Assembly (NCBI RefSeq): GCF_902148855.1
Contig: NC_043978.1
Coordinates: forward strand, 33,992,996-34,056,995
Length of the DNA stretch: 64,000 bases
Direction of reading: 5' to 3'
Origin: Sphaeramia orbicularis
Taxonomy: Eukaryota; Chordata; Actinopteri; Kurtiformes; Apogonidae
Shown: piece after piece, positions 50,968 through 63,229 of the stretch
How positions within the stretch are numbered: the first letter of the stretch is position 1
How the letters are laid out: each line of letters starts with the position of its first letter
Program-made: the position numbers and the translations under genes
The notes under the pieces: model-generated
Seen by the model: only the letters and a program-made list of their open reading frames with translations
The model's database searches: none
What the model was told of the DNA's origin: nothing

Positions 50968-51462
50968 TTGTTGTTAGATCTTAAATATCCTGTTTGAAAC
51001 CATTACTTGGACTCAACGGGTGCAGTCTTCAGTTCTTTTCCCTATTAACTCTATTCAGAGAGAGGGCTGTCTATGTGAGAAGGCACGTGAAATGAAATAG
51101 GCCTGTGCTATCCAGCAAGTAATTCTATACTTAAGGCAGCATGCAATCAATTATTTGTGAGTTTGTATGGTTACAATTCTTTGTGTAGTAATTCCCAAAC
51201 AAAACAGACATGAATCACTCAAAGGACATATTTAGTTTAATAGTAAAGTATAATTTTCAAAGCCTAAAGTCACATATTCATTCTCTGCTAAATAAAAATA
51301 TATCAATGAAAATGTGTTTACTTTCTTATGGAAATCCGGAAATAATTCCAAAACTGAGCTACAGTCATGGAAAAAAACACACACAGCTGTGACTTTTGGC
51401 ATTTGACTTGTTTTGACCACGGTGAATTCAGTGTGCGCATGCGTTAACTTTAATGCAGAAAC
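50968..51462. promoter_or_regulatory. Bidirectional promoter region of lrrc74a and angel1
   Basis: The start codons of the two divergent genes are 495 bases apart. The angel1-proximal part includes GTGCGCATGCGTTAAC near 51434, an NRF1-type GCGCATGCGT-like site. No TATA box was noted. A shared promoter is inferred from spacing. Confidence 0.55.
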
Positions 51463-54400
51463 ATGATTGGAAGCCTGTTATTCTACGGGCTCTACCCTTT
51501 GTCACGGTACCTGGCCAGACGACGTCCAGGTAAATCTAACTGCACGAATGCAACTATGCCTTTATTTGAAAGCTCCTGTCCAGCTGGCAGGTGTTTGATA
51601 AAATCAAAACTATGCGTTACACAGTTTGTCCCGTCAGAAGCTAACGGCTGCTAATGTTAATGTTAGTGTGGCTGCTAACTTAACACTTTGTCTCGCTAGT
51701 TTTCAATATGACACGTTAAAACATTCATCATTACGTGCTGAACGTAAAATATGTGAGCCCAGTAGGAGTTTTAATTCTTTCTTAAGTGAAAAAAGACCAC
51801 AGTTGGTAGTTTATTTGAGCTCATGGCAACATGTGTTAGCTTTCACCTTTTTTTAGCTCAACACAGGACGCCCTCTCGTGACGTCATCAGGATACCACGT
51901 GGAAATGTTTTGCTGTGTAGTTTTCAGTCCATTCATTGAGACATGGTTATGATCTGTGCCATGTGTCATCTGCAAAGTTAATGCCAGGAACTAATCACCA
52001 ATGTCTGATGTTATCTTGGTATGAATGCAGTGTTTCTTCTATTATTAAACCACTCTTATTTTTCAGATACCTCACAGAAGATTCTTCCTCCTACAGTGGT
52101 TCATGGCACAGCAGCATGGAATGGTGGTTCTGTCACAACTATGGAGTTTACCCATTCCCAGACAGCTGCATTGGAGCAGCAGCTCAGCCCATGCAGTGGA
52201 TCCAACAGTGAAACGAAAGAAAGGTTGAAAGAACACAGCTTAGAAAAGGAAGAAGATTCACGATACAAAATGGACAAGGAACAGTCTACTGCTGTTCTGC
52301 TTAAAGAAACACCGTGTGAAAATTTGAGTGAGAAAGTGTTGTCGGTGCCAACAGAAGAAGAAGCAGGGATTGAAGATGAAAATCAACAAGATGAAGTGGT
52401 GACCAGCCACCATGAGTTACCTGATCTAGAACAAAATATGTACAGCACAACCTTTACATCTGAGGTTATTAGAAATGAGCAACCCGTTTTGGTGCAATTA
52501 GAGGGCCTGAAAATTGATGACACTGAAGAAAAAAGTTGCTGTCCAATGCAGAAGCAAGAAGAGATACCAAGTTTGAGAGCGTTGCTAACTTTATCTGGCA
52601 ACAGCTGTCAAGAAACCATCCACCCAGAGCAGAAAAAAACAGACATACATGGTGTTAAAGAGGCAGGAACAAAGACAACTAAAACTGCGGCTGAAGTAAC
52701 TGAGTGCTGGGATGAATACATAGCTCCTGCTGATTATAGGAGTGGGGAAAACAGTTCTGAGGTGCTCTTTACTCCTCTTGTCTGTGACACTCAAACCTCC
52801 CTAACAAGACAGAGTGAGCAACACAACACACAAATTGGATATCATTTTCCTGTGGGTCTAGGCCTGGCAGAGGAAGTACAGTGTCCACTATGGCAGTTCC
52901 CAGCAGGGAGCTATTATCCTCCACTTGAGCAAAGTGCACCTTTTGAGGGTAAGAATCTATTATCACTTCAACATCACACAGGGAACTCTCACAATTGAGA
53001 AGATGGAGTGAGGAGAAACTGGCTAATTGACTTTAACACAAATAGCTTAGTAACTGTTAATTATTACAGGCTTGCCTTTGTGTTTTGTGTTCCATCTAGT
53101 AATGTGGAGAATATGGGAGAACATGGATGAGGGTGCCGCTACAGAGCAGCCTGCTCTGATTCCCTTCCCATTTAAAAAGACTTTGATGGAGTTCACTGTC
53201 ATGTCCTACAACATACTGGCTCAGGACCTACTGGAGGCAAACCAGGACCTTTACACTCACTGCCCCCTTGAGGTGCTGGAGTGGAGCTTCCGCGTCAACC
53301 TCCTCCTTGAGGAAATTCAGAGATGTGCACCAGATGTGAGTCAGATGGGAGCTATGTGTTTATCTTTTTTTAAATTAAAAGTGGATGTTTTTATATTTTC
53401 ACTAAGATGTTGTTGTATGTTCTGTATTTAGATTCTGTGTCTCCAAGAGGTTCAGGAAAACTACTACTATGAACAGCTGGAGCCAGTCCTATCGCACATG
53501 GGTAAGTCTTCAGACCTTATTGGTGCAACTGTGTCTTTGCATGAGATAAAGACATTAACATGCTATGTATCATTGTCACTACTACTGTCTCTAGGATACA
53601 CCTGTCTGTACAAGCGGCGCACAGGGTCCAAGACAGACGGCTGTGCTACCTGCTACCGCAGTAGTTACTTTTCTGAAGTGTCTGTCATCAAGGTGGAGTA
53701 CTTCAGGCCTGAGATTGAACTGCTGGACCGTCACAACGTAGCTATTATTGTGGTGCTTCAGCCACTGGTCATCCAGGACTCTGAGGTCCTGGCGAAGGGA
53801 CCACCCCTCTGTGTGGCTAACACCCACCTGCTCTTTAACCCCGGGAGGGGTGATGTGAAGCTAGCTCAGTTAGCCATACTGCTGGCAGAAATTGACGTTG
53901 TGGTCAAGTCCTGTAAAGCCAAAGGTGAACATTGTAACATTATATTGTGTGGGGATTTTAACTCGGTCCCCCACATGCCTCTGTACCAGCTGATCACCAC
54001 GGGCGAACTCTATTTCCAGGGTCTACCTGCATGGATGGTAAGGTTGAAACACATACAAAGAGCAACACACTGTTAGTACTTTACCACTGCATGGTACGAA
54101 CTCAGCTGAGTTTGACTCTGCTCTGCCTGCTTTTGGTGCCTGATATTTCCTTTTTTCATCATAAGTATAGTGCTGATCACTGTATCTGGTTGTCATAGTG
54201 ACAGTACATGCTACTGCTAATGTTCTTCAATCTTCTTCAAAATGGCTCAAAACTTTGACTTAGTTGGATTGTTGCCACATTATCATTTTGTCGTGTTGTG
54301 CTTATACAAATTGGCATAAGTAGTATAATATAAATTAATTTAACAAATATATAACCATACAAACTACTAGCTCACAAGCTTTGTTATGTAAAAAATTATG

Positions 54401-56681
54401 GATTTCTCAAGTCCCATCTTGCACAGTGATGTTTGTCTCTGATCAGTCAGTGGTCTGTAGTGTTTTCATATCACCTTTACATATCATGGCAGTTGAACCT
54501 TGAACCAAGAACCTTGACAGAGGTAACACTAAAAGTAAAACACCAGGCAAAGTACAATCCTCAACTTTTACACAGACTCCTGCAGCCAGTCTCTTGCTGC
54601 ATCTTGAAAAAATTATGTGTCAGTTTATTCTCAGTCTTCACCATATAGTCATTGAATACCTCCAATGTAGAACAAGTCATGATTCAGTGAGTGTATTTAA
54701 CATACTGACCAGTCTGAGTTTTCCCTTACGGAGAATTTTAAAAAAGCTAGTAGTCAAGCCCAACTGTGTCAGTACCAAGCAGTGCTTACGCGCTACTACT
54801 GCATCTTTTATTGCAACTCTAAATTAATACTTATGTAATAATTATGTGTGGTGGTTTCAGGTTCTGTTCTGTGCTGCAATGGTTGCATTAATTAACTGTA
54901 ACCATTACCCTTTACATATTCATTGTGTCAAACAGATATCAGGCCAAGAGGACCTGTCGTATAAAAGTCATTGTTACAAACTGTTTGCTCCACTGTGGCC
55001 AAGTTCTCTGGGAATCACCGACAGCTGTCAGTACACTTCTGTGCACCAGGAGTCTGAGAGCCACCTCAAGGAAACAGGTCAGTTGAAGTCCCTCACTGTT
55101 TTTAGTCCAACGGTGTGAAGGGTCTGATGGTCTATCGGTAACAGTTCATGTCCGTCCGCTGTCTGTCCGTAAACCATTTTTCAAGAATCTTTTTCTCCAA
55201 AACTGTCTCTCAGAATGACTTGATATTTGTTTTGGAACATATTTGGGGTAAGGTCTACCACATTTGTTCAAAGAATTTGGAAATATGGATTTTTGAATTT
55301 TGTGTGAATTTTTGAATTTTTCAAAATCCCCATTGGTTTATAATGGGACACATTTCAAAGTGCTGTAACCTGAAAATGGTTGAAGATATTGCCTATTGGC
55401 AATAGATAGAAAGTCATATATGGGCTTTCATTTGGTGCTATGACCTTTGACCTTGAGTGACCTTGAAAGATGAAACCCAAGGTCATCTATGTCCAGACTT
55501 CTACAGACTTCTTTTCCAAAACTGCCAGCCTGAATCAATTGAAATTCATAGCAGAGGTTCATTAGGGCAAGATTTACAAAGTTTTGTCAAAGAATTGAGA
55601 AATATTGATTTTTTTTTTTTTTTTTTTTTATGAATGTATGAAATTTTTAAAATCCCCATTGGTTTATAGTGCTATAACTTGACAACAGTTAAAGATATTG
55701 ATATAATTACTATTGGAAATAGATAGGAAGTCACATAACCTGGTTGGTACCATAACCTTTGACCTTGAGTGACCTTGAAAAGTCAAACAAATGCCAATTA
55801 ATGTCTTAAATATGCCATTGGACTACAGGACTCTTGGTCCTATTTTTTACTACCTGTAAGAAGTGTTATTTTGGTCTTATGTATATTTTTTTTCTCCTCT
55901 TACCCTGTTATATATTGGCTTTTGTGTTGCAGGGAAACTTCAGTACAGTCACAAATTCCTTCTGCAGTTGCGTTTCTGTCCAGCTGCATGTGCACGTCCA
56001 CAGGACTTGGAGATGATCCCAGGTGTGACTGACAACAACCCAGGTATAACCACACAGTACATCAAAACTATTTCTTCACCTTTCTATTGTATTGCATTGT
56101 GTTCCATATCTACACATCTTTATTTCATTGTGCACAGATGCTTCAAGGGAGCATCAGCCGCCTACCAGCAGGTCAGTTTTATGTCATATGTCCCATTTTA
56201 AGAACCTTTCTAGAAGTTGTTAACATTGCATTTTGTGTAACAGGTTTAGACATACTGTCAGTCACCGATTAGACCTGGAGTCTGCCTATAAGCACATTCT
56301 TCCAGGCTCTGGCAGTCCAGAAGTTACAACTTTGCACACTGATGGAGCTGCTACTGTCGACTACATCTTCTACTCTCCAAAACGCACCTTAGGCTCCAAC
56401 CAAAAGGGTATAGGGACATAGTGTGATTCAGTTCTCGGATATATTGCAGCTGGAGTTGCATATTATACTGTAAATAACTCTTTGCTTTTGCACTGTTGTT
56501 TTTTTTTTCCTTCTGAGCAGATGGCGACAGTGTGGGTAAAGGTCTGAAGCTATTGGGTTGTCTCTCGCTCCTATCAGAGGACGTCTTGTGGTCGATGAAT
56601 GGCCTTCCCAATCACATATTTCCCTCTGATCACCTCAGTCTTCTGGCCAAATTCCAGCTGGAAGTGGATGCAGCATTATAA
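51463..56681 (+). CDS. angel1: Angel homolog 1, CCR4-type EEP-fold phosphodiesterase-like protein
   Basis: Ten exons: 51463-51529, 52067-52948, 53100-53335, 53432-53501, 53595-54037, 54936-55077, 55933-56043, 56138-56171, 56244-56407 and 56521-56681; 2310 bases, 769 residues. The N terminus MIGSLLFYGLYPLSRYL resembles the hydrophobic start of human ANGEL1. Exon 2 is a long acidic, poorly conserved region. The exonuclease/endonuclease/phosphatase domain runs from about residue 345. Its active-site positions are all visible: MSYNILAQDL (N354), ILCLQEVQE (E401), ANTHLLFNPRRGD-like ANTHLLFNPGRGD, CGDFNSVP and SDHLSLL near the C terminus. The family is related to CCR4 deadenylases; ANGEL proteins are reported to remove 2',3'-cyclic phosphates and human ANGEL1 binds eIF4E. 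It lies head-to-head with lrrc74a and converges with vash1. Confidence 0.96.
55130..55795. repeat. Tandemly duplicated dispersed repeat in angel1 intron 6
   Basis: Two related units of roughly 300-350 bases sit head to tail (about 55140-55495 and 55496-55790). Each contains 'tccaaaactg', 'caaagaatt.gaaatat.gat', 'aaaatccccattggtttata' and ends with TGACCTTTGACCTTGAGTGA-like sequence (55441-55468 and 55753-55780). A poly(T) run interrupts the second. There is no coding capacity. The family is not named; it is likely a common fish repeat. Confidence 0.65.
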
Positions 56682-58630
56682 GAGTGTGGGTGGAGTGGAC
56701 CTGCCAACATAAAGTAAAGTATATTTTTGTTCAGACAAGCCAGATCTCACTCTGCACAATTTTGGTTTTCATTTCAATGTTTTAATTTTTTTTTTTTTTT
56801 TTTTGGTAGTATGAATACCAGCACTGGTCAGCTATGTGGGAAGTTTTGTTGTTCAGAAGAACCAAGAAAAAACAATCAGTGCCAACATTCAGATGGTTTT
56901 GTGTAGGTTTTTTTTATTAGATAATGATGTAGAGGTGTGACTGAGATATGCCAAATCCTATACTAGTACTGTAAGTGAAATGAAGGCAGTGATTGTTATT
57001 GATGTGACTGTTTGCAGTGGAAAAAAGTAATTTCACATTTAATTTAAAAACATAATGTTTTAAACTTTGATTTGTAATGAGATCAGAAATTTTCAGATTG
57101 AGTCAGTTGTATTTTTCAGATGGCTACAATAAATATTTTCATTAACTTCTTTGTTTTTCACGATTGTGCTTTTTTATATCATATGATACAAATCATAAAG
57201 CAAACATGACATTTTAAAGGAGGCTGTTAAATATGGCCAGTAACATTAAACAGTCCCATCAGTGCCTGGTTCCCTGTATCTTGTCTGATCTACTGTGAAT
57301 ATGGCCTGAATGTTGGGTGTGCCTCGCCTCTGCTGCACTGACACACTTAGTTTATTATGAAGAATATTTCTGTGCTTATGTGTCTGGTTAATGCTTGAAT
57401 GCATAATTCATTAATATTGCTGTGTGTTCATGCATGATGGAGTTCAGTAGGTGAACGTAGTGCATGTGCGGGGTGTAGAACGCTTGCATAGGTTTTTCCT
57501 ATCAGAGGGGCATCTTGCTCTCAAACCTCCCTTTCTGCAAGATCTTCGATGGGATAGATTAAATAATTCCAATACAAATCATGTGAATTGAATTTTAAAT
57601 GTTTTGAGGAAACAATCTTTTATTTTCTCTGTGGCATCAGATGTGAGCTGAGGAAGTGGGTCAGTAGGTTTCTTCTCCAAATAGGCCACTGGGACTCCTG
57701 TTTCCGTATCTTCCAAACACTGGTGGACAACATGTTTGACATCTGGAATCTGTTGGAAAATAGGTCATGGATTTATTTATCTTTTCACATAACTATCTCT
57801 TCATATTTCACCAAGGCAGGACCGTTTGGCTCAACATCAGCAACCCCCTACTAAAATCATCTGTTATTTTACATGACACATTTAGTTTGTACTTAACCTG
57901 CATGTCCAAGATTTGTGTACATTCTGCTCTTCCAGACATACTTTTTAATTATCTTTGATCATGTTTTTTGCTGACTGATTTCATTGAATGCTATAACCAT
58001 TAAGCCTTATTAGCTGATAACAGTTGGTCAGCTTGAGCCTACATTCATTCACTTAGGGACCATTAAACATAGTATGCAGGATCACTGGTCATGAGAGCAT
58101 GCATAGCACCACCACTATAATCTATAACTGGAGCAAATCCAATGTTTTAACAATACTATTAGTTGATTAATAATGCTTCCCTCTGTATAGTTTTCCCATT
58201 TCACATCCTGCAGAAGAAGAAAACGATGCGTAAGTGGTCTCACTTTGTCTAACAGTTGTAATTAACTGTTATGCTGTGGATCACGGCAGCACACGGCCTG
58301 TTATGGTTCCCTTTTCCCTTTTATAGTGTTTTTTGCATCGAGTCTCTCTTGTATACACTTCAGAGCCAGTGTTTGGAGATCTCCCCAGTCTGCTCTCGTC
58401 ATCACCTGCGTTAGAGCCAAAAAACTGCCCTTCAGCTGAGATCACACAGAGCTCAGTTTTAGCCATTGGTTAACAAGAAATCTGGCACTGATCCTTAGAA
58501 CAATTAATTATACAGTTTAAAACTTTATTTGTGAATTGCATGGGATGGAGACCTCTAAGAGAAGATTAATTTATGAACAACAATGTGTTAAAAGTAAAAA
58601 GGAAAACACAGTTGTGTTGTCAAATGAAAG
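56682..58630. other. angel1 3' flank and intergenic sequence
   Basis: angel1 has an AATAAA at 57128-57133, about 450 bases past its stop. A poly(T) run lies at 56788-56805. From 57.2 to 58.6 kb I see no exon, repeat family, or RNA gene that I can support. Confidence 0.5.
57128..57133 (+). terminator. angel1 poly(A) signal AATAAA
   Basis: A canonical AATAAA lies about 450 bases downstream of the stop codon, followed within 30 bases by a T-rich stretch (cttctttgtttttc). Confidence 0.65.
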
Positions 58631-58636
58631 TGATCC

Positions 58637-59788
58637 TTTATTGTGATGCTTTAAAACAACAGTTTTTCAATACAAAACAAGTGTATTACAGAGCACTGAA
58701 ATCAAACAACTACGTGTACACATAAAAATGTTGGTTGTGGTAAAATATTGAGAACAGCGTTTGGTAAATATCAAGAGGTCTACAGGTGGTCAGTGCTGAA
58801 GGAAGTATAAAATGAGAGAATTTACAATAAAAAAATACAAAAAGCAGATAAAAGTGCTGTAAACAAATTTCTTTAAAGATTAGCCTGAACTTAAGTCAGA
58901 AGTTGCTTGGTTACCTTTTAAGGCAAGTAAAATATTGGATAAAGTTGCTACAAAGAAAAGAAAATGTGTGTAGTTTCAAGCTGTTGATACAGTCCACAGA
59001 TTCTGACTTGTCCTTTATTTCTTGATCATATTTAATTGTCCTTTAGCTGCTTTTCCATCAACATCTTCGTAACTGTCTTGACTTGTGTGACGTTTTTTAT
59101 CAGCTAAAATCACTCCATTCCATATTGTCAATTAACGGAAAGGGAAACGGAAAAGAGCAGAGATTACACTGTGTTTACTGAAGCAGTGACAATGATCTCT
59201 GACTCCAGCAGGTCCTTTATCTCCTCTTTGAATTTTCATACAAGGCACGGGGGGTTTGCAAACTAATCACTCACTACCTAAGCAATTGCTGCCCAGTGAA
59301 ATTAAAATGATATTACGTATATTTGCACACTTACAGTACAGTGATACAGATTGCAGACAAGCGAGATAAAAGTTTTTGTTAAACATAATTACACCACAGA
59401 AATCTAGGATATGTCTAGTAGCACATTTACACTGACTGGCCCAGTCTCAGGGAGGAGTCATGTTTATGGTGTGTAGAGTTTACAAAAATGTGCAGTTACT
59501 GTAACGTACTGCACTTTAAAGCCCCGTTTTATATTTGGGAACATTGCCAGCACCAATTACTATGCACAGTAACTGCTCTAGAAAAAAAAAGCATGAAACA
59601 AAATAGACACAGAGAGACTGAATGAGACGTTTGTTCTGGAAGGAAAAAGTTGCTGGTGACCTATTCATAGTTGCATTCTGTGAATAAGCCAATGTGCACA
59701 ATAACATAAGCCTGAAGCTTGAAACAGTAAATCAGTGGTCTTGTGAAATAGGGTGTGATGCTTTCACTGGCAAAACTGATGTTCTTCT
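58637..59788 (-). other. vash1: Probable vash1 3' untranslated region
   Basis: From the vash1 stop codon (59789) to a minus-strand AATAAA (plus TTTATT at 58637-58642) there is about 1.15 kb without exon-like frames. The length suits a vertebrate 3' untranslated region. Its end is inferred from this single signal. Confidence 0.5.
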
Positions 59789-62700
59789 TTAGACTCGAAT
59801 CTGATATGCATTCATGTCACCAGATGATTTCTGTTCCAAAACCTTCTTCTCTGCAGAGGGACTGTAACAAAACAAACCCAGCAGGATGGAAAGTCACTAT
59901 TTCAGAAACAATTTAGACAAGATAAGATATCACACAAATGACTGTAGTGCTGGTATTTTCAGCAAAAAAACAAGAGCACATTTGAAACTGTACCGTCTCT
60001 CAACGCGGCTGATCCTGCGTATGGGGCTGCTTGGTCCTCTGAGGGGGGAGCCCATGCTGTTTCTCCTGTCTTTGGTGGGAGAGGGAGGTGCAGGCTTTCC
60101 TATCTACAATAAGACATTAACACAAAAGGAAATCACTATTATTTCAATTATTATAAGACATTATCCTACTGAGTTTAACTGTGCTGGTGTCCTTACTGCG
60201 CTGAGGTAAAGCAGCATGTTGGTGGCTTAAATCCGTCCATGCCTTTAATGTGATCGCACAGAGCACTCAGTGTAAAAGATCAGCTATTGATGGACCGAGG
60301 AAGTCATGCATGAAGCACAGCAGAACAGAGTGAAGCCATCACATTAGTTTTATTATACACAGAGCTCTGCATCTAGACTGCCTTCATTATGTTGGCATAA
60401 GAGGTGATGAAAGATCATTTGATATGAGGCGTATCTCAAACGGCAGGTCAGCTCAGTGTCAATGTGCATGAAGAGACAGCACGTCAAAAGAAATCTAATA
60501 AGCTGAGGACAGTTTATAGTTCTCATCCATCCTCTTTAGTCCTGCAAGTGTTCTACCAGCTTTAAGAAGGGTATGATTGTAAAGGTGTTGATAGAGAAAA
60601 CCAAAATGTTGGCAAAAAATGTATAGAAAATAAGCAATGTGTTAAGTTTTCCTCCGTTTTTCTAGTATCACTACATACCTTCAGCCTCATGTCTCGAGTG
60701 TGTCTTTCCAGCTCCCTTCGTAGCTCCTCTTTGCTTAGTTTGTCCACATCTAGTATGGAGTGTTTCCATTCAATCTGCTCCACGCTGTGAGGATCATGGG
60801 ACACGTACTGGCCGATCTTGACCTTCCTCAGGGTGTGCCAGTAGCTCTTGTAGGCTCCTTCGAATTCCTGCACCAAGTCCAGCAGTGTTCGAAATTCCAG
60901 GGGCTTGAACATGAGGTCCTCGCGACGGCTCATGCCCAGTGCGCCAAATCGTCCCCCGCTGTGAACTCCCAGTACGATGTGATAGAAGTGGTTCCCTGAG
61001 AACTGAGACTTAAAGCTGAGGGGGAAGCGTTCCACACCTGGCATGTTGTTGGTGAGGTAACTGTATCAAGCTGGGTCAAGGAAATGTGCATTAGACGGTG
61101 ATAGAATACAACTAAGTACATTTATACAAAACAAAGTAGAAGTACTTGTTTTAATTTCATGCAGCTTTATGTTTCTATTCCACTATATGTTGCAGGCAAA
61201 AATAGCAGTTTTTACCCTGACAGCTTTAGTCAATGGTTATTTTCCAGGATGTTTTCCTTTTTACAAATGTCACAGGACAATGATGCAAAAAACAAACCTA
61301 ATCTTCCAGAATATGATGCATTACTGTGGAGCAAACTACCAACAGTATATAAAGTAGTTCATGTACAGCAGAGTACTCATTAATACACAACATATGTAAT
61401 AGTAAACACTCCATAATGACTACTTTTACTGTCAAACTTAAAGTGTACCTTGTTTTTTTCATCTTGATATTTTACTTAAGGATCCAAGTGCTTTTTCCAC
61501 CACTACTTTCAAGTGTACACACCCCAGTTATTATCAGATTACATAATTTAAGAAAAACGCAGCCAAATATACATGTTCTGAAGTCTGCTATTTAGAAAGC
61601 TTCATACAACAAAATCTGCTGTTGTAAAGATACATCCCCAGGATCACGGCTTCCAGACATTTGATTGGCAGAGCCTCTCGTGTCATCTCTTTAGCGATGT
61701 CCATCAACCTGTGCAGAAAAATTCAACAAGATTACCACTTATAATTCTATAGAAGACACTGGCTTGAACAACTAAATGTGCTGCAAACTGACATGAAGGC
61801 ACTGTTATTGATTTCATACAGGGAAAATCTTTTTCCATGAGGCATGCAAATGAAATCTGCGCTACTAAATCTAATAAAGTGAGGTCAGGAAAAGTGCGTT
61901 CCAGGCCTGTATTTGAAACAGATCTAGTTATGTTGTGACATAAGTTCCTACTCACAAAGCCTTGGGGTAAACCTTAAAACAGCTGATCATCAGCATATGT
62001 CAAAGATCTGCAGTACAAGCTGAACCTTAAAACATCAACAAAAAGATCTCTGACATTGTATTTAAGCTGCTATAAATCTCTGTCTACCTTACATTATTGC
62101 AGGGCTATATTATGAAACAGGGCCACAAACTAAATCTGATGATCAGATGAAAAAGGAACTTTGCTCACGCAGTAAGAGGCCGACCCTTCTTGATTTCAAA
62201 AAACTGTGTTCCGGTGTGATTGTACCTGTAAGATGCAGTTAAGGTCATCACAAATCAATGTAGAGTAACATGTAGCAGCATTAGACAGGAGTTCAGAGAC
62301 ACAATGCATTGAGAAGAGCCAACCAGTCAGAGTGCTTTGTGATATTCATAGTTAATTATGGATGAATTTCAGCTCTGACTGGAAAACATGCTTTTTTTAG
62401 CATATAGTATCTACAGTGGCCTACTTTCTACTTTGGGACGTAAACAATACAGGAAATAGAGAATATTCTTCAAGAAATAATTCTACTTTCACTTAATTTT
62501 GAGATATTAAACAGTTTGCAGTTGTAGTAAAGGATACTGCAATTCCCTGATGTATTTCTGTATGGCTTCCAGACGCTGCGGGATAGTGGTGGTAGGCTGG
62601 TATGTAGGCACACTTGGTATTGGAATCTGTGGGACAGAGGATCCAAACAACTGCATTATCATCATACAATCCCAATATTCATGGCAGCTGGAGAACGTAG

Positions 62701-63229
62701 TCTTGTGTGACTTCTGTGCTCCTCTATGTCCAGTATAGATAACGACAAGGCTTTTTAACCACCCTCACAAGAACTGAATTCTCAGCATTGTAAACATGTT
62801 CTTCGGAGGGAAAATTAGACAAAAGATGCAGTGTATTTTATTGTTATGTCAGCTGGAACTGCAGAAGATAATTCATTTCACAACATATAGGTGTAAATTG
62901 TTTCTCCGGTATGTGCAAGATTCATGTGGGCAGTGTGAAGTCCAGGTCTTTCCATTTGTGTCGACTTATACTATATGCAACAATATTGTACATTTTATTT
63001 ACTTTACCTTAGCCAGGTCGGTGGCACCCCGGATCTTCTTGGCTAAGTCTTCTCCACTGGGATGAATCCGAGCCACATGGCGCCACATCCTCTCCCAAGT
63101 CTCCTCATCCACCGGGAGGCCTCCTCTGTTCACATAGAAAGGCACTCCTCCATCCCTCAACTCTTCCTCACCTTCATCCTCCTGCTCCTCATCTCTCTCC
63201 TCCAATGAGCCCACAGTGGCCCTCAGCAT
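59789..63229 (-). CDS. vash1: Vasohibin-1, tubulin tyrosine carboxypeptidase
   Basis: Seven exons: 63229-63008, 62626-62538, 62225-62169, 61708-61634, 61060-60679, 60103-59994, and 59861-59789; 1008 bases, 335 residues against about 365 in human. Vasohibins remove the C-terminal tyrosine of alpha-tubulin with the partner SVBP, and VASH1 restrains angiogenesis. The conserved start RDGGVPFYVNRGGLPVDEET is present. The catalytic triad is visible and correctly spaced: Cys140 in IKCLEAVILG, His175 in HFYHIVLGV, and Ser192 in GALGMSRRED (35 and 17 residues apart, as in human C169/H204/S221). The C terminus ends NAYQIRV like human NGYQIRV. I chose the ATG at 63229 because the open frame upstream has no ATG before an in-frame stop; a start in an upstream exon is possible. 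Two introns are minor-class. Confidence 0.95.
61061..61633 (-). other. U12-type GT-AG intron of vash1 (intron 4)
   Basis: The intron begins GTATCTTTA, one mismatch from the minor-class donor, and carries TTCCTTGAC (plus 61075-61083), a perfect U12 branch motif, about 15 bases before the AG. The join AT-TTACCTC gives ILG-I-YLTNNMP, matching human ILGIYLTNSMP. Confidence 0.85.
62226..62537 (-). other. U12-type GT-AG intron of vash1 (intron 2)
   Basis: The donor GTATCCTTT is a perfect minor-class GT-type site. CCTTAAC (plus 62238-62244) lies about 13 bases from the AG. The join CA-G gives IRELQYNHTGTQFFE as in human VASH1. Confidence 0.88.
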
